A DNA stretch of 48,875 nt, taken from contig CANPTW010000018.1 of the NCBI GenBank assembly GCA_947577075.1, positions 1 to 48,875 of the forward strand, read 5' to 3'. Positions 8,261 through 15,687 of this stretch are shown one piece after another. The position numbers were made by a program, and so were the translations under genes. The stretch comes from an uncultured Oscillibacter sp. Its GTDB lineage: Bacteria > Bacillota > Clostridia > Oscillospirales > Oscillospiraceae. The notes below the pieces were generated by a model. The model saw nothing but the letters and a program-made list of their open reading frames with translations. It searched no databases and was not told where the DNA came from. How positions within the stretch are numbered: position 1 is the stretch's first letter; each line of letters opens with the position of its first letter.

Positions 8261-9298
8261 TCAGCCCAGCTCCGCCAGCTTCCGCTGGGCGTCCAGCGGG
8301 GCGTCCCTCACCGGGGCGTAGAGCAGCCCGGCGCCCAGGACCGGATAGTCCTCCTTCAGGACGTTCAGCGCCTCCGCCAGGGCCCTGGCAAAGATCTCCC
8401 CGGACAGCGCCCCGCCGTCCGGGCGGACGGCGGCGGCCATGTTGTACAGCTTTCCCGACACCGCCAGGGCGGGCAGCTCCTCATAGATGTCCCCGGAGCG
8501 GCCCAGGCCCTGCCGGCCGTTCCGGATATCGGTCCGCTCCGCGTCCTGCGTCCACGCGAAGGCCCACTCCCTCCGGAGTCCGCCGGGCAGGACCAGCAGG
8601 TCCAGCTCCTCCCCGGCCGCCGCCCGGAAGAGGTCCTCCGCCTCCCCGTAGACCGCCGCCTCCGGCAGGTCCTCCACGGCGCGCCCCTCCGGCAGGAAGA
8701 GAGCCGCCCCCCGCCGCCCCGCCGGGGTGTCCTCCAAGACGCCCCAGCGGGCCCCGGCCAGCTCCTCCCAGGTCAGGGGGGCCTCCTTCTCCGCCAGGGC
8801 GGCGCCATACTCCGTGGGCCCGGCGCACAAAAGCAGCGGAACCCCCAGGGAGCCCAGGCCGCTCCCCTCTCCCTTTTCGTCCCAGGCGGCGGGGTCCTCC
8901 CCCAGGTCCGGGGCGAAGCTCCCGGCGGTCAGAAGCCGCTCCGGCGGGTTTTCCAGGGCGGCGAAGTCCCCCGCCGGGAGGATGGCCAGGTCCACGCCCC
9001 CCTGGGCCGCCGCCAGGGCCGTGGCCTCCGGGGAGGAGCCCACGGAGATCTGAACCGTCTCCGCCTCCACCCCCCGGTCCGCCAGGGCCTTCCGCAGGGC
9101 CTCCGGCAGCTCCCGGACGGTCCGGGCCAGCTCCTGGGCGGAGAGGTCCCCCCGGGGGACCTCCAAAAAGAGGGATTCCAGCTTGAGGGGGCCCGCCTCC
9201 TCCGGCGGCGGGGCAGGTTCCTCCTCCCCCGCCGGGGCGCAGGCGGACAGCAGCAGGGCCAGGACCAGGCCCCAGAGGGGCAGCATGCGACGTTTCAT
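8261..9298 (-). CDS. PhnD/phosphate-phosphonate type substrate-binding lipoprotein (orphan)
   Basis: This 345-residue protein has a lipoprotein signal (hydrophobic helix then LLSAC with Cys20) and a Pro/Glu-rich linker. A periplasmic-binding-like fold follows, resembling the PhnD family: VEAETVQISVGSSPEATALA, VDLAILPAGDFAALE, LTWEELAGARWGVLE. Such proteins catch phosphonate, phosphite or related anions and pass them to an ABC permease. The ATG has AAGGAG 5 bp upstream. No permease or ATPase gene lies beside it, so it is an orphan and may have a sensory or accessory role, or use a distant transporter. Fold assignment is fairly firm; the ligand is unknown. Confidence 0.75.
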   Translation of the reverse strand: MKRRMLPLWGLVLALLLSACAPAGEEEPAPPPEEAGPLKLESLFLEVPRGDLSAQELARTVRELPEALRKALADRGVEAETVQISVGSSPEATALAAAQGGVDLAILPAGDFAALENPPERLLTAGSFAPDLGEDPAAWDEKGEGSGLGSLGVPLLLCAGPTEYGAALAEKEAPLTWEELAGARWGVLEDTPAGRRGAALFLPEGRAVEDLPEAAVYGEAEDLFRAAAGEELDLLVLPGGLRREWAFAWTQDAERTDIRNGRQGLGRSGDIYEELPALAVSGKLYNMAAAVRPDGGALSGEIFARALAEALNVLKEDYPVLGAGLLYAPVRDAPLDAQRKLAELG

Positions 9299-9317
9299 AG
9301 AAACTCCTTTTCACCTT

Positions 9318-9340
9318 CGGCGGAAAACCGCCGTTTTTTT
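9318..9340 (+). terminator. Intrinsic terminator on + strand upstream of a minus-strand gene
   Basis: CGGCGG, an AAAA loop and CCGCCG are followed by seven T. This is a textbook terminator on the + strand. The next upstream + gene is rubrerythrin, more than 1 kb away, so its likely job is to end antisense readthrough across the PhnD-like gene before the GNAT promoter. Confidence 0.75.
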
Positions 9341-9341
9341 G

Positions 9342-9370
9342 TGGACAATCCGCCCGACCTTTGGTATAGT
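9342..9370 (+). promoter_or_regulatory. Promoter of the GNAT gene
   Basis: TGGACA (9342-9347) is separated by 17 bp from TATAGT (9365-9370), and TG at 9362-9363 gives an extended -10. It starts 2 bp after the preceding terminator's T run. Confidence 0.7.
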
Positions 9371-9463
9371 AATAGCAACGGCACCGGCGGGCGCAGGCTC
9401 ATTCTACCACGCTCCCGCCCGGCGCGCAAGGGCGGAGGCCCATCCCACCCAAGGAGCACCGAT

Positions 9464-10099
9464 ATGCTGAACATCCGAAACGAAACCCCGGCCGACCGCC
9501 AGGCGGTGGAAGACCTGACCCGGAGGGCGTTTTACAACCGCTATGTCCCCGGCTGCCACGAGCACTATCTGGTCCACATCATGCGGGACCACCCGGACTT
9601 TGTGCCGGAGCTGGATTTTGTGCTGGAAGCGGAGGGGGAGGTCATTGGAAGCATCCTCTACACCCGTTCCACCCTCACCGGAACGTCCGGGGAGCGGCGG
9701 GACATTCTGACCTTCGGCCCGGTCTGCGTCGCGCCGGAGCGCCAGCGGCAGGGCTGCGGCAAGCTGCTGATGGACCACTCCCTGGCCAGGGCCGCGGAGC
9801 TGGGCTGGAGCGCGGTGGTCATCTTCGGCGCGTCCGCCAACTACGTGGGCCGGGGCTTCCAGTGCTGCAAGCGGCATTTGGTCCAACTGGAGGACGGCAG
9901 CTTTCCCGCCGCCATGCTGGTGAAGGAGCTCCGGCCCCACGCCCTGGACGGCGGCCCCTGGATCTACCGGGACAGCCCCGTCATGCACTTCGACGAGGAA
10001 GCCGCCCGCCGCTTTGACGAGGGCCTGCCCCCCATGGAGAAGCGGGTCCTCCCCTGTCAGGAGGAGTTTTATATCCTCAGCAATTCCGTTCTGCGCTGA
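9464..10099 (+). CDS. GNAT family N-acetyltransferase
   Basis: This 211-residue cytoplasmic protein has the GNAT fold of acetyl-CoA-dependent N-acetyltransferases. The N-terminal strand-helix reads LNIRNETPADRQAVEDLTRR. The core strand ILTFGPVCVAPERQRQGCGK carries the pyrophosphate-binding loop (Arg-x-x-Gln-Gly-x-Gly). A later GRGFQCCK turn is typical of the YhbS-like branch. The tail of about 60 residues after the core is longer than in minimal GNATs. The ATG at 9464 has AAGGAG upstream; the longer frame to 9341 begins inside the promoter. The substrate is not recognisable. The Imm22-like gene follows after 31 bp and may be co-transcribed. Confidence 0.85.
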   Translation: MLNIRNETPADRQAVEDLTRRAFYNRYVPGCHEHYLVHIMRDHPDFVPELDFVLEAEGEVIGSILYTRSTLTGTSGERRDILTFGPVCVAPERQRQGCGKLLMDHSLARAAELGWSAVVIFGASANYVGRGFQCCKRHLVQLEDGSFPAAMLVKELRPHALDGGPWIYRDSPVMHFDEEAARRFDEGLPPMEKRVLPCQEEFYILSNSVLR

Positions 10100-10130
10100 C
10101 CCCACCAAATCACGACAAAGGAGAATCACC

Positions 10131-10520
10131 ATGGAAGAATCAGGCATCGTCTCCATCTGGCTCGGCAACTTTGAGAGCAAGGAAGCTCTGGCGTTTTACG
10201 CCGAAAACCGCTTTAAGCGGAACGAGAACGGCGAGAAGGTCCCCTCCTTCACCCAGGACTTTTTCAACGGCGACCTTTGGCCCTTTGAGCCGGAGGTGTT
10301 CGACTACGAGTTCAACGGCGCCCCCTCTCAGGACCCGGCCGTCGTGGCGGCGCCCCTGGGCGAGGAGATGGCCGGCGCCCTGGCGGAGGTTTACTCCAAG
10401 GGGTTCGACCAGCCCTATAACGCCGTCATTGCCGTATACGACTACCAGTTTGAGGGTAGCCGCCACGTCCCCGGCGCCCCCGCCCAGTTCGTGGGCTCCT
10501 TCTCCTACATAGAGCGCTGA
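10131..10520 (+). CDS. Immunity protein 22-like small protein
   Basis: This 129-residue acidic, soluble protein opens with GIVSIWLGNFESKEAL. That pattern (VSIWLGNF followed by a short helix) is what I associate with the Imm22 family (immunity proteins of polymorphic toxin systems). It continues with FTQDFFNGDLWPFEPEVFDY, whose aromatic/acidic make-up also fits. The ATG at 10131 is preceded by AAAGGAG. No toxin-like gene is visible nearby. An intrinsic terminator follows directly, so the gene ends the unit begun by the GNAT gene. Family assignment is by memory of the motif and is moderate. Immunity function here is inference only. Confidence 0.6.
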   Translation: MEESGIVSIWLGNFESKEALAFYAENRFKRNENGEKVPSFTQDFFNGDLWPFEPEVFDYEFNGAPSQDPAVVAAPLGEEMAGALAEVYSKGFDQPYNAVIAVYDYQFEGSRHVPGAPAQFVGSFSYIER

Positions 10521-10533
10521 TCCTCTGTCTCTC

Positions 10534-10568
10534 ATCCGCCTTGGACGCCCGGGGCGGATTTTCTTTTT
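10534..10568 (+). terminator. Intrinsic terminator after the Imm22-like gene
   Basis: ATCCGCC (10534-10540) pairs with GGCGGAT (10553-10559). The stem is followed by a T-rich run, TTTCTTTTT. Confidence 0.75.
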
Positions 10569-10587
10569 GAAAAAATTTCCCCCTGCG

Positions 10588-10614
10588 TGAAAGTATCCGC
10601 CCCGCCCGGTCGTA
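10588..10614 (+). promoter_or_regulatory. Candidate ECF-type promoter upstream of the sigma factor gene
   Basis: TGAAAG (10588-10593) and CGTA (10611-10614) are 17 bp apart. They resemble the TGAAAC, 16-17 bp, CGTA/CGTC pattern read by sigma W/X/M-type ECF factors. Transcription would start near 10621, just ahead of the ribosome site of the sigma gene, as expected for self-activation. No SigA-type promoter is evident in this gap. Confidence 0.5.
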
Positions 10615-10648
10615 TCCATTACGAGAGCGCTCCAAAGGAGTTGATCGC

Positions 10649-11137
10649 ATGAACCCAAACCAGCAGGCGGAGCGGCTGGCAAACGCCTACGCCGACGCCA
10701 TCCTCCGCCTCAGCTACACCTATTTGAAAAATACCGCCGACGCCCAGGATATCTGCCAGACGGTCTTCGTCAAGCTGCTGGCCGAGCCCCGGGAATTCGA
10801 AAGCGCGGAGCACGAGCGGGCCTACGTCCTCCGCATGGCGGCCAACGCCTGCAAGGACCTTTTGAAAAGCCCCTGGCGGAAGCGGACCTGCGGCCTGGAA
10901 GCGGTGCTGGAGGTCCCCGCCCCGGAGGCGGGGGACGGCAGCGTCTTAGCCGCAGTGAACGAGCTGCCCGCCCATTACCGGGCGGTGATCTACCTCTTTT
11001 ACTACGAGGGCTATCAGGCGGCGGAAATCGGGAAGATTCTCGGCGTGCCCACCGCCACGGTCCACACCCGCCTGGCCCGGGGCCGGGCGAGGCTCAGAGA
11101 CGTCTTAGGAGGTGCCGACGATGAGCGAACTGTTTGA
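10649..11137 (+). CDS. RNA polymerase sigma-70 family (ECF-type) sigma factor
   Basis: This 162-residue protein has only sigma regions 2 and 4, the ECF plan. Region 2 (about 8-75) includes LSYTYLKNTADAQDICQTVF and RAYVLRMAANACKDLLK. Region 4 (about 105-155) includes LPAHYRAVIYLFYYEGYQAA and the helix-turn-helix KILGVPTATVHTRLARGRARL. It directs RNA polymerase to a small regulon when released from its anti-sigma partner. The ATG has AAAGGAG 8 bp upstream. The last 17 bp overlap the downstream DUF4179 gene, a usual sigma/anti-sigma arrangement. A candidate ECF promoter precedes it. Confidence 0.9.
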   Translation: MNPNQQAERLANAYADAILRLSYTYLKNTADAQDICQTVFVKLLAEPREFESAEHERAYVLRMAANACKDLLKSPWRKRTCGLEAVLEVPAPEAGDGSVLAAVNELPAHYRAVIYLFYYEGYQAAEIGKILGVPTATVHTRLARGRARLRDVLGGADDERTV

Positions 11138-12182
11138 CTACAAAAAGGAGATGAGCCAATTGCGCTTTACGGAGAGCCAGAAGAAGTCCCTGGCGGAGGC
11201 CGCCGCCTCCGCCGCCGGGAAGACGGCGAAGCGCCGCCGCCCGGTCTTCCGCGGGGTTCTGATTGCCGCCGCCATGGTCATGGCCCTGGCGGTGGGGGCC
11301 GGGGCGGCGGGGGTGCTGCCCAGCCCCACGGAGATTTTCGCCCCCCTCTTCGGCGGGTCCGTCGCCCAGACGGAGGTCATTGACAAAATCGGACATCCCA
11401 TCGGGGCCTCGGACTCCTGCAAGGGGATCACCATCACGGCGGACGCCGTCATGGGGGACGAATACAGCGCGGTGATTGTCTATACCATCCGCCGGGACGA
11501 CGGAGAACGCTTCTTCCCGGAGGGGGAGAATCTGGACAACCGGATGCTGATGATGGGCGGCTTCGGCGGGGCCAGCTGGGCCCGGGGCGGGGCCATTGGC
11601 TCCAGCTGGTTCGTGGACCAGGACCCGGAAGACGACCGGATTCAAATGATTGAGGCCACCAGCTCCGACGTGCCCCTGACCCATGGCACCGCCGACGCGG
11701 AGTTCGAGGACCTGCGAATCTGGAACCCGGAGACGGACCGGGATGAAATCCTCTATCCCGGCAAGTGGCGGCTCCGCTTTGAGGTGGACTATGAGGACTG
11801 CTCCGTCCACCTGGGCGGCGGGGAGGGCTTCTCCCAGGACGGATTGAACATCACCATCGACGAGCTCACCATCTCCCCCATCGCCGTCCAGGTGGCCTAC
11901 ACGGCGGACCTGGCGGTGGTCTGGGACGACGCCCCCAGCGGGCGGGAGAGCCCCAAGAACGCGCCCCAGCGCCAGAAGTTCCTGGAGAACATCGAAATTC
12001 TCCTGACCAAGACCGACGGCACGGTCATCGACCTGACCGACTCCGGCGGCAGAATGTCGCCGGACTACGAGGCCAATGTCTCCCACTGCTCCAAGGGTCA
12101 GGTCTTTGACGAGATCATCCCCTTGGAGGACATGGCCAGCATTTCCGCCGGCGGGGTGGTGTACGAGATTCCCCACAACTGA
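11121..12182 (+). CDS. DUF4179-type transmembrane anti-sigma factor
   Basis: This 353-residue protein has a cytoplasmic N-terminus (about 1-40, MSELFDYKKEMSQLRFTESQ), one membrane helix (about 48-68, GVLIAAAMVMALAVGAGAAG) and a large extracytoplasmic beta-rich domain. This is the plan of DUF4179 proteins, which hold their partner sigma factor at the membrane. In the outer domain, the segment SAVIVYTIRRDDGERFFPEG and the late DLTDSGGRMSPDYEA fit the family. The ATG at 11121, with AGGAGG at 11107-11112, is preferred over the GTG at 11112. It overlaps the sigma gene by 17 bp. The signal sensed is unknown. Confidence 0.82.
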   Translation: MSELFDYKKEMSQLRFTESQKKSLAEAAASAAGKTAKRRRPVFRGVLIAAAMVMALAVGAGAAGVLPSPTEIFAPLFGGSVAQTEVIDKIGHPIGASDSCKGITITADAVMGDEYSAVIVYTIRRDDGERFFPEGENLDNRMLMMGGFGGASWARGGAIGSSWFVDQDPEDDRIQMIEATSSDVPLTHGTADAEFEDLRIWNPETDRDEILYPGKWRLRFEVDYEDCSVHLGGGEGFSQDGLNITIDELTISPIAVQVAYTADLAVVWDDAPSGRESPKNAPQRQKFLENIEILLTKTDGTVIDLTDSGGRMSPDYEANVSHCSKGQVFDEIIPLEDMASISAGGVVYEIPHN

Positions 12183-12192
12183 ACCCACGAAA

Positions 12193-12220
12193 GAAGGCCG
12201 GGACTTGCGTCCCGGCCTTC
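12193..12220. terminator. Bidirectional terminator between convergent genes
   Basis: GAAGGCCGGGAC (12193-12204) pairs perfectly with GTCCCGGCCTTC (12209-12220) around TTGC. It lies in the 41-bp gap between the anti-sigma and MBL genes and can serve both strands, though T runs are short. Confidence 0.7.
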
Positions 12221-12223
12221 GCC

Positions 12224-13174
12224 TTACTCGATTTCAATATGTACCGACTCGTGGAACCGGGGCTCCACCAGTCCCGGGATATCCACCGCGTCGGTGAAGC
12301 GCACGTCCTCCGTATACTCCCGGAGCAGGGAAATCACATACGGATGGGGCCGCTCGTCGGGCCGTCCCGCCGCGACGCACACCACGATGGTCTTCGGGGC
12401 CAGGCGGCTGACGCTCTTCCGGGTACTGGAGGTCAGGGACGCGTGGTGGGGCAGCTTCAAAATGTCGCAGGGGGCCAGGGTGTCGTTGTCCCACACCGCG
12501 CCGTACATGTCGCCCCCCAGGACAATTTCCTTGCCGTGGTAGTGGAGCCGCTGGCGGAGGCTGGAGATGTTCATGGACTTGGTCCAGCGCATCAAATCGT
12601 GGCGGTTCCGCTCCCCCCGGAAGGCCGCGTCATAGACGGCCCTCTGCCGGGGGTACAGGGCGGGCTCCCCGGCGTAAATATCCATCGTGAGGTCCTCCGT
12701 CAGGCGGAGGGTTTCCACCTTGTCTCCGGGGAGCTCCACAAATTCCTTCACCCGGCCCGGGTGGGCCCGGAGGGCCCCGGCGTAAATGTCCAGGCAGCGG
12801 AGGAGGTTCCGCGCCGCGCCGGGGAGGCCGTTGTCCCCGTCGGGGTCCAGGGGGCCGCCGTCCTCCGGCGGGGCGTAGGTGGAAACCAGCCGATCCACCG
12901 TCACCGCGTCCAGAACGCGGCCCAGGCCGCCGATGTGGTCCCGGTGGAAGTGGGTGGCCAGGAGGATGTCCAGCTTCCCGATCCCCTGCTTTTTCAGGAA
13001 GTCCCCGGCGTAGATCCTCTGGGACCGGGGGTCCAGCTCCCCGGGGTGGTCGTCCCGGACAAGGCTGTCGTGGCCGCAGTCCACCAGCATGGCGAAGCGC
13101 CGCACACCGCCCTCCAGCTCCTGGACCAGGATGGAATCCCCGTTGCCCACGTTGATAAAATCCAATACCAGCAT
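12224..13174 (-). CDS. MBL-fold metallohydrolase (ComEC/Rec2 C-terminal-like)
   Basis: This 316-residue soluble protein has the metallo-beta-lactamase fold. It opens with LDFINVGNGDSILVQE, like the hydrolase domain of ComEC. It then has the metal site His75-Phe-His77-Arg-Asp79-His80 in ATHFHRDHIGGL, and later VLGGDMYG and LKLPHHASLTSS, which supply further ligands. Such domains are usually phosphodiesterases or nucleases. There is no signal peptide, membrane segment or DNA-uptake gene nearby, so it is a free-standing cytoplasmic hydrolase of unknown substrate. The ATG at 13174 is preceded by a purine-rich GGGGGGCG stretch and by a good promoter. Confidence 0.8.
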   Translation of the reverse strand: MLVLDFINVGNGDSILVQELEGGVRRFAMLVDCGHDSLVRDDHPGELDPRSQRIYAGDFLKKQGIGKLDILLATHFHRDHIGGLGRVLDAVTVDRLVSTYAPPEDGGPLDPDGDNGLPGAARNLLRCLDIYAGALRAHPGRVKEFVELPGDKVETLRLTEDLTMDIYAGEPALYPRQRAVYDAAFRGERNRHDLMRWTKSMNISSLRQRLHYHGKEIVLGGDMYGAVWDNDTLAPCDILKLPHHASLTSSTRKSVSRLAPKTIVVCVAAGRPDERPHPYVISLLREYTEDVRFTDAVDIPGLVEPRFHESVHIEIE

Positions 13175-13205
13175 AAGCCGCGCCCCCCACTTTTTTATTT
13201 AGGAT

Positions 13206-13234
13206 AGGATACCATAGCCCGGGGAGCCTTGCAA
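13206..13234 (-). promoter_or_regulatory. Promoter of the MBL-fold gene
   Basis: On the minus strand TTGCAA (13229-13234), a 17-bp spacer and TATCCT (13206-13211), with TG one base before it, form an extended -10 promoter about 30 bp from the start codon. Confidence 0.65.
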
Positions 13235-13387
13235 GAAAAAGGGTCCCGCCGCCCCCTCCAAAATTTTGGCGGTTTTTTTGTCATCCTGACGAAGCCCCCG
13301 CCTCCTCCGAGGGCCCCCGCCCGCCGGGGGAACGCGGGCGGGTCCCCTTTCCCCGGCGGGCCCCGCCGGGCGGGACGGCGGCGCAAA

Positions 13388-13416
13388 GAAAAAGGGCGCC
13401 GGAGCGCCCTTTTCCG
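13388..13416. repeat. Terminator-hairpin repeat, copy A
   Basis: This 29-bp stretch is identical to 13575-13603. Its core is a perfect 10-bp stem, AAAAGGGCGC/GCGCCCTTTT, with a CGGA loop that can terminate on either strand. Region 13175-13605 holds no gene; it contains the MBL promoter, copies A and B of this hairpin, a second hairpin (13464-13494) and the 53-bp dispersed repeat. Confidence 0.75.
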
Positions 13417-13463
13417 AGTGTCAAAAAATGGTGAAACCTTCTTCGACGGGAAGGAAGAGCGTT

Positions 13464-13494
13464 ACGAGAGGAACCCAGGAGGGGTTCCTTTCGT
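13464..13494 (+). terminator. ACGAGAGGAACC hairpin, also found after rpoC
   Basis: ACGAGAGGAACC (13464-13475) pairs with GGTTCCTTTCGT (13483-13494) with one wobble, followed by TTT. The same hairpin in the same orientation ends rpoC at 26294-26324. Confidence 0.55.
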
Positions 13495-13522
13495 TTTCAA
13501 TCATAAGTTTTTCGGAACGTTT

Positions 13523-13575
13523 TAACGGTCTGAAAAACTTGCTCAGGCTGGCGAAAATACTTTTTCGACAGCCTG
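13523..13575 (+). repeat. 53-bp dispersed palindromic repeat, copy 1
   Basis: This stretch matches the reverse complement of 48774-48826 with one mismatch. Its right part is an imperfect palindrome: CAGGCTG and CAGCCTG as outer arms, CGAAAA and TTTTCG as inner arms, one G-A mismatch between them. It sits between two identical terminator hairpins. Confidence 0.8.
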
Positions 13576-13603
13576 AAAAAGGGCGCCGGAGCGCCCTTTT
13601 CCG
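13575..13603 (-). terminator. cytX terminator (hairpin repeat, copy B)
   Basis: It is identical to 13388-13416. Read on the minus strand it lies 2 bp past the cytX stop codon: AAAAGGGCGC, TCCG loop, GCGCCCTTTT plus one more T. It is a good intrinsic terminator for the thiE-thiD-cytX unit. Confidence 0.8.
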
Positions 13604-13605
13604 CG

Positions 13606-14781
13606 TTATCGGCGGGAGTCCGCCCTTCCGCCTGCCAGCTTCTCCGCCAGCAGGCACAGCAGCACCGTCAGCGCCATGTCCGCCAGGGTGCAGCCGATCA
13701 CCAGGTCCACCCCCATCAGCAGGCGGTAGGCGATGAAGCCCACCAGCCAGATTCCCAAATTCCGCAGGTCGAAATCCGCACCGCAGCGGTCCCGCTTCAA
13801 AAGGAAGAAGTCCGCGATCTGGATGGCGATCATGGGGGCGAAGACGGAGCCGATCAGATACAAAAAGCCCGTGATGTCGTCCATGGGAAACAGCATCGCC
13901 CCGGCGATTCCCACCACCGTCACCGCCGCCGCCGTCCACTTCCCCTTCAGCCTCCCGCTGAGGGACTCGGCGGAGATGCCGGCGGACCAGGCGTCCAGGA
14001 AGGTGGTGGTGACCGTGGAGAGCACCAGGATCACCAGCGCCGCGGCCCCCAGCCCGGCCTTTACCATGACGGCGGCAATGTCGGTCTCCCCGGTGTAGAG
14101 GGCCGCCCCCATGCCGATGGCATACATCCAGGTGGAAACCAGGCCATAGACCACCGTGCTGGCCAGGGTGGCCGGAAGGGGCTTCTCCGCCTCCCGGGTG
14201 TAGTCGCTGACCAGGGGCAGCCAGCTCAGGGGCATGGCCACCGCCAGCTCCACCGCCGCGCCGAAGCTCATGGCCTCGCCAAGCCCGCCGCCAACGGACC
14301 CCCGGGAGAAAATCACCCAGCACAGCGCCACCGTCAGCAGGAACAGCGCCGCCATGGAAACCCTATTGATCCACCCCAGGTTGGTGACGCCCACCAGAAT
14401 CCACACCAGGATCAGCCCGCCGATGACCAGGCACCAGACCCGGTGCCCCCCGGAAAATATGCCCCCCACGGCCAGGGCCCCGTCATAGATCATGATGGCG
14501 GTCCAGCCCACCAGCTGGAGCACGTTCAGCAGCGCGAAGAACAGCCCCCCCCGGCGGCCGAAGCTCATCTTCACCGTCTCCATGGCGCTCTTGCCGCTCC
14601 GCCCGCCGATGAGGCCCGCCAGGAAGAACAGGGTGCAGCCGATGACGTGCCCCAGGACAATGGCGGCGAAGCCCCGGGCAAAGCCCAGTCCCGCGAAGCT
14701 GGTTCCGGTAAGAATCTCCGCCAGGGAGACCCCGGCCCCGAACCAGATCAGGCCGTTCTGAACAACCGAGGTCTTTTTCAT
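13606..14781 (-). CDS. cytX: Hydroxymethylpyrimidine transporter CytX
   Basis: This 391-residue membrane protein of the nucleobase-cation-symport-1 (CodB-like) family has about eleven or twelve hydrophobic segments. It starts SVVQNGLIWFGAGVSLAEIL, followed by TGTSFAGLGF, close to CytX, the proposed HMP (thiamine pyrimidine) permease. Its position as the last gene of a TPP-riboswitch unit, directly after thiD, fits HMP uptake over cytosine uptake. The ATG at 14781 overlaps the thiD stop (ATGA) and is preceded by GGGGAGG. The longer upstream frame lies inside thiD and was rejected. A terminator follows 2 bp past the stop. Substrate is inferred from context. Confidence 0.9.
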   Translation of the reverse strand: MKKTSVVQNGLIWFGAGVSLAEILTGTSFAGLGFARGFAAIVLGHVIGCTLFFLAGLIGGRSGKSAMETVKMSFGRRGGLFFALLNVLQLVGWTAIMIYDGALAVGGIFSGGHRVWCLVIGGLILVWILVGVTNLGWINRVSMAALFLLTVALCWVIFSRGSVGGGLGEAMSFGAAVELAVAMPLSWLPLVSDYTREAEKPLPATLASTVVYGLVSTWMYAIGMGAALYTGETDIAAVMVKAGLGAAALVILVLSTVTTTFLDAWSAGISAESLSGRLKGKWTAAAVTVVGIAGAMLFPMDDITGFLYLIGSVFAPMIAIQIADFFLLKRDRCGADFDLRNLGIWLVGFIAYRLLMGVDLVIGCTLADMALTVLLCLLAEKLAGGRADSRR

Positions 14782-15593
14782 GTCTCCGCCTCCCCGCCGG
14801 CAAAGCGGCCCCGGAGGTCCCACATGTGGTCCATGGGCCCGGGCCCCTTTCCCAGGTCCAGCATGGCGGAGAGGGCCCCGGTGATGTATTCCTTCGCCCG
14901 CTCCACCGCGTCCTCCAGGGCAAAGCCCTTGGCCAGGTTCGAGGCGATGGCGCTGGAGAGGGTGCAGCCGGTGCCGTGGGTGTTGGGATTGTCCACCCGC
15001 CTGGCCAGGAGCCAGAGGGGGTTTTGCCCCTGCCGCCAGAGGAGGTCGCTGGCGTCGTTCACGTGGTGCCCGCCCTTGCAGAGCACGGCGCAGCCGTAGT
15101 CCTCGCCGATAAGCCGGGCGGCGGTTTCCATGTCCTCGGGCGTGTGAATCGCCATGCCGGAGAGAATCTCCGCCTCGGGGATATTCGGCGTCAGCACCGC
15201 CGCCAGGGGGAGGAGGCGGCGCTTCAGGGTTCCCAGCGCATCCTCGGAGATGAGCCGGTCCCCGGAGGTGGCCACCATCACCGGGTCCACCACGATGTTC
15301 TTCGCCCCGTACTGCTCCAGCTTGTCCGCGATGACCTCGATCAGGGGGATGCTGGCGACCATGCCGGTCTTCACCGCGTCGGGGAAGATGTCGGTAAAGA
15401 CGCAGTCCAGCTGCTCCGCCAGGAAGTCCGGCGGGGCCTCGTGAATGCTTTTGACGCCGGTGGTGTTCTGGGCCACCAGGGCCGTGACGGCGGTGAGGGC
15501 GAATACCCCGTTGGCGGTCATGGTCTTGATGTCGGCCTGAATCCCGGCGCCTCCGCTGGGGTCGGTCCCAGCGATCGTCAATGCTGTTTTCAT
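14778..15593 (-). CDS. thiD: Bifunctional hydroxymethylpyrimidine kinase/phosphomethylpyrimidine kinase
   Basis: ThiD phosphorylates HMP to HMP-P and then HMP-PP, the pyrimidine half of thiamine. The 271-residue ribokinase-fold protein starts KTALTIAGTDPSGGAGIQAD, the substrate-binding signature. NIVVDPVMVATSGDRLISED lies mid-protein, and the anion-hole motif HGTGCTLSSAIASNLAKG near residue 215 supplies the catalytic Asp-less GTGC loop typical of ThiD. The ATG at 15593 has AAGGAG 8 bp upstream; an earlier in-frame start at 15614 lacks one. It lies downstream of thiE after a 94-bp gap that contains a possible attenuating hairpin, and overlaps cytX by 4 bp. Confidence 0.97.
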   Translation of the reverse strand: MKTALTIAGTDPSGGAGIQADIKTMTANGVFALTAVTALVAQNTTGVKSIHEAPPDFLAEQLDCVFTDIFPDAVKTGMVASIPLIEVIADKLEQYGAKNIVVDPVMVATSGDRLISEDALGTLKRRLLPLAAVLTPNIPEAEILSGMAIHTPEDMETAARLIGEDYGCAVLCKGGHHVNDASDLLWRQGQNPLWLLARRVDNPNTHGTGCTLSSAIASNLAKGFALEDAVERAKEYITGALSAMLDLGKGPGPMDHMWDLRGRFAGGEAET

Positions 15594-15662
15594 GTTCACT
15601 TCTCCTTTTCGCATTGAAGTTTTATTACACGATGCAAGGTGGTGCCCCCAATGTACCGTGTG

Positions 15663-15684
15663 AAAAACGCCCGCGGGCGGTTTT
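15663..15684 (-). terminator. Possible attenuating hairpin between thiE and thiD
   Basis: On the minus strand AAAACCGCC, CGCG and GGCGTTTTT form a short stem followed by T residues just past the thiE stop. It may lower thiD-cytX expression relative to thiE. The stem is short, so confidence is low. Confidence 0.4.
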
Positions 15685-15687
15685 CCC

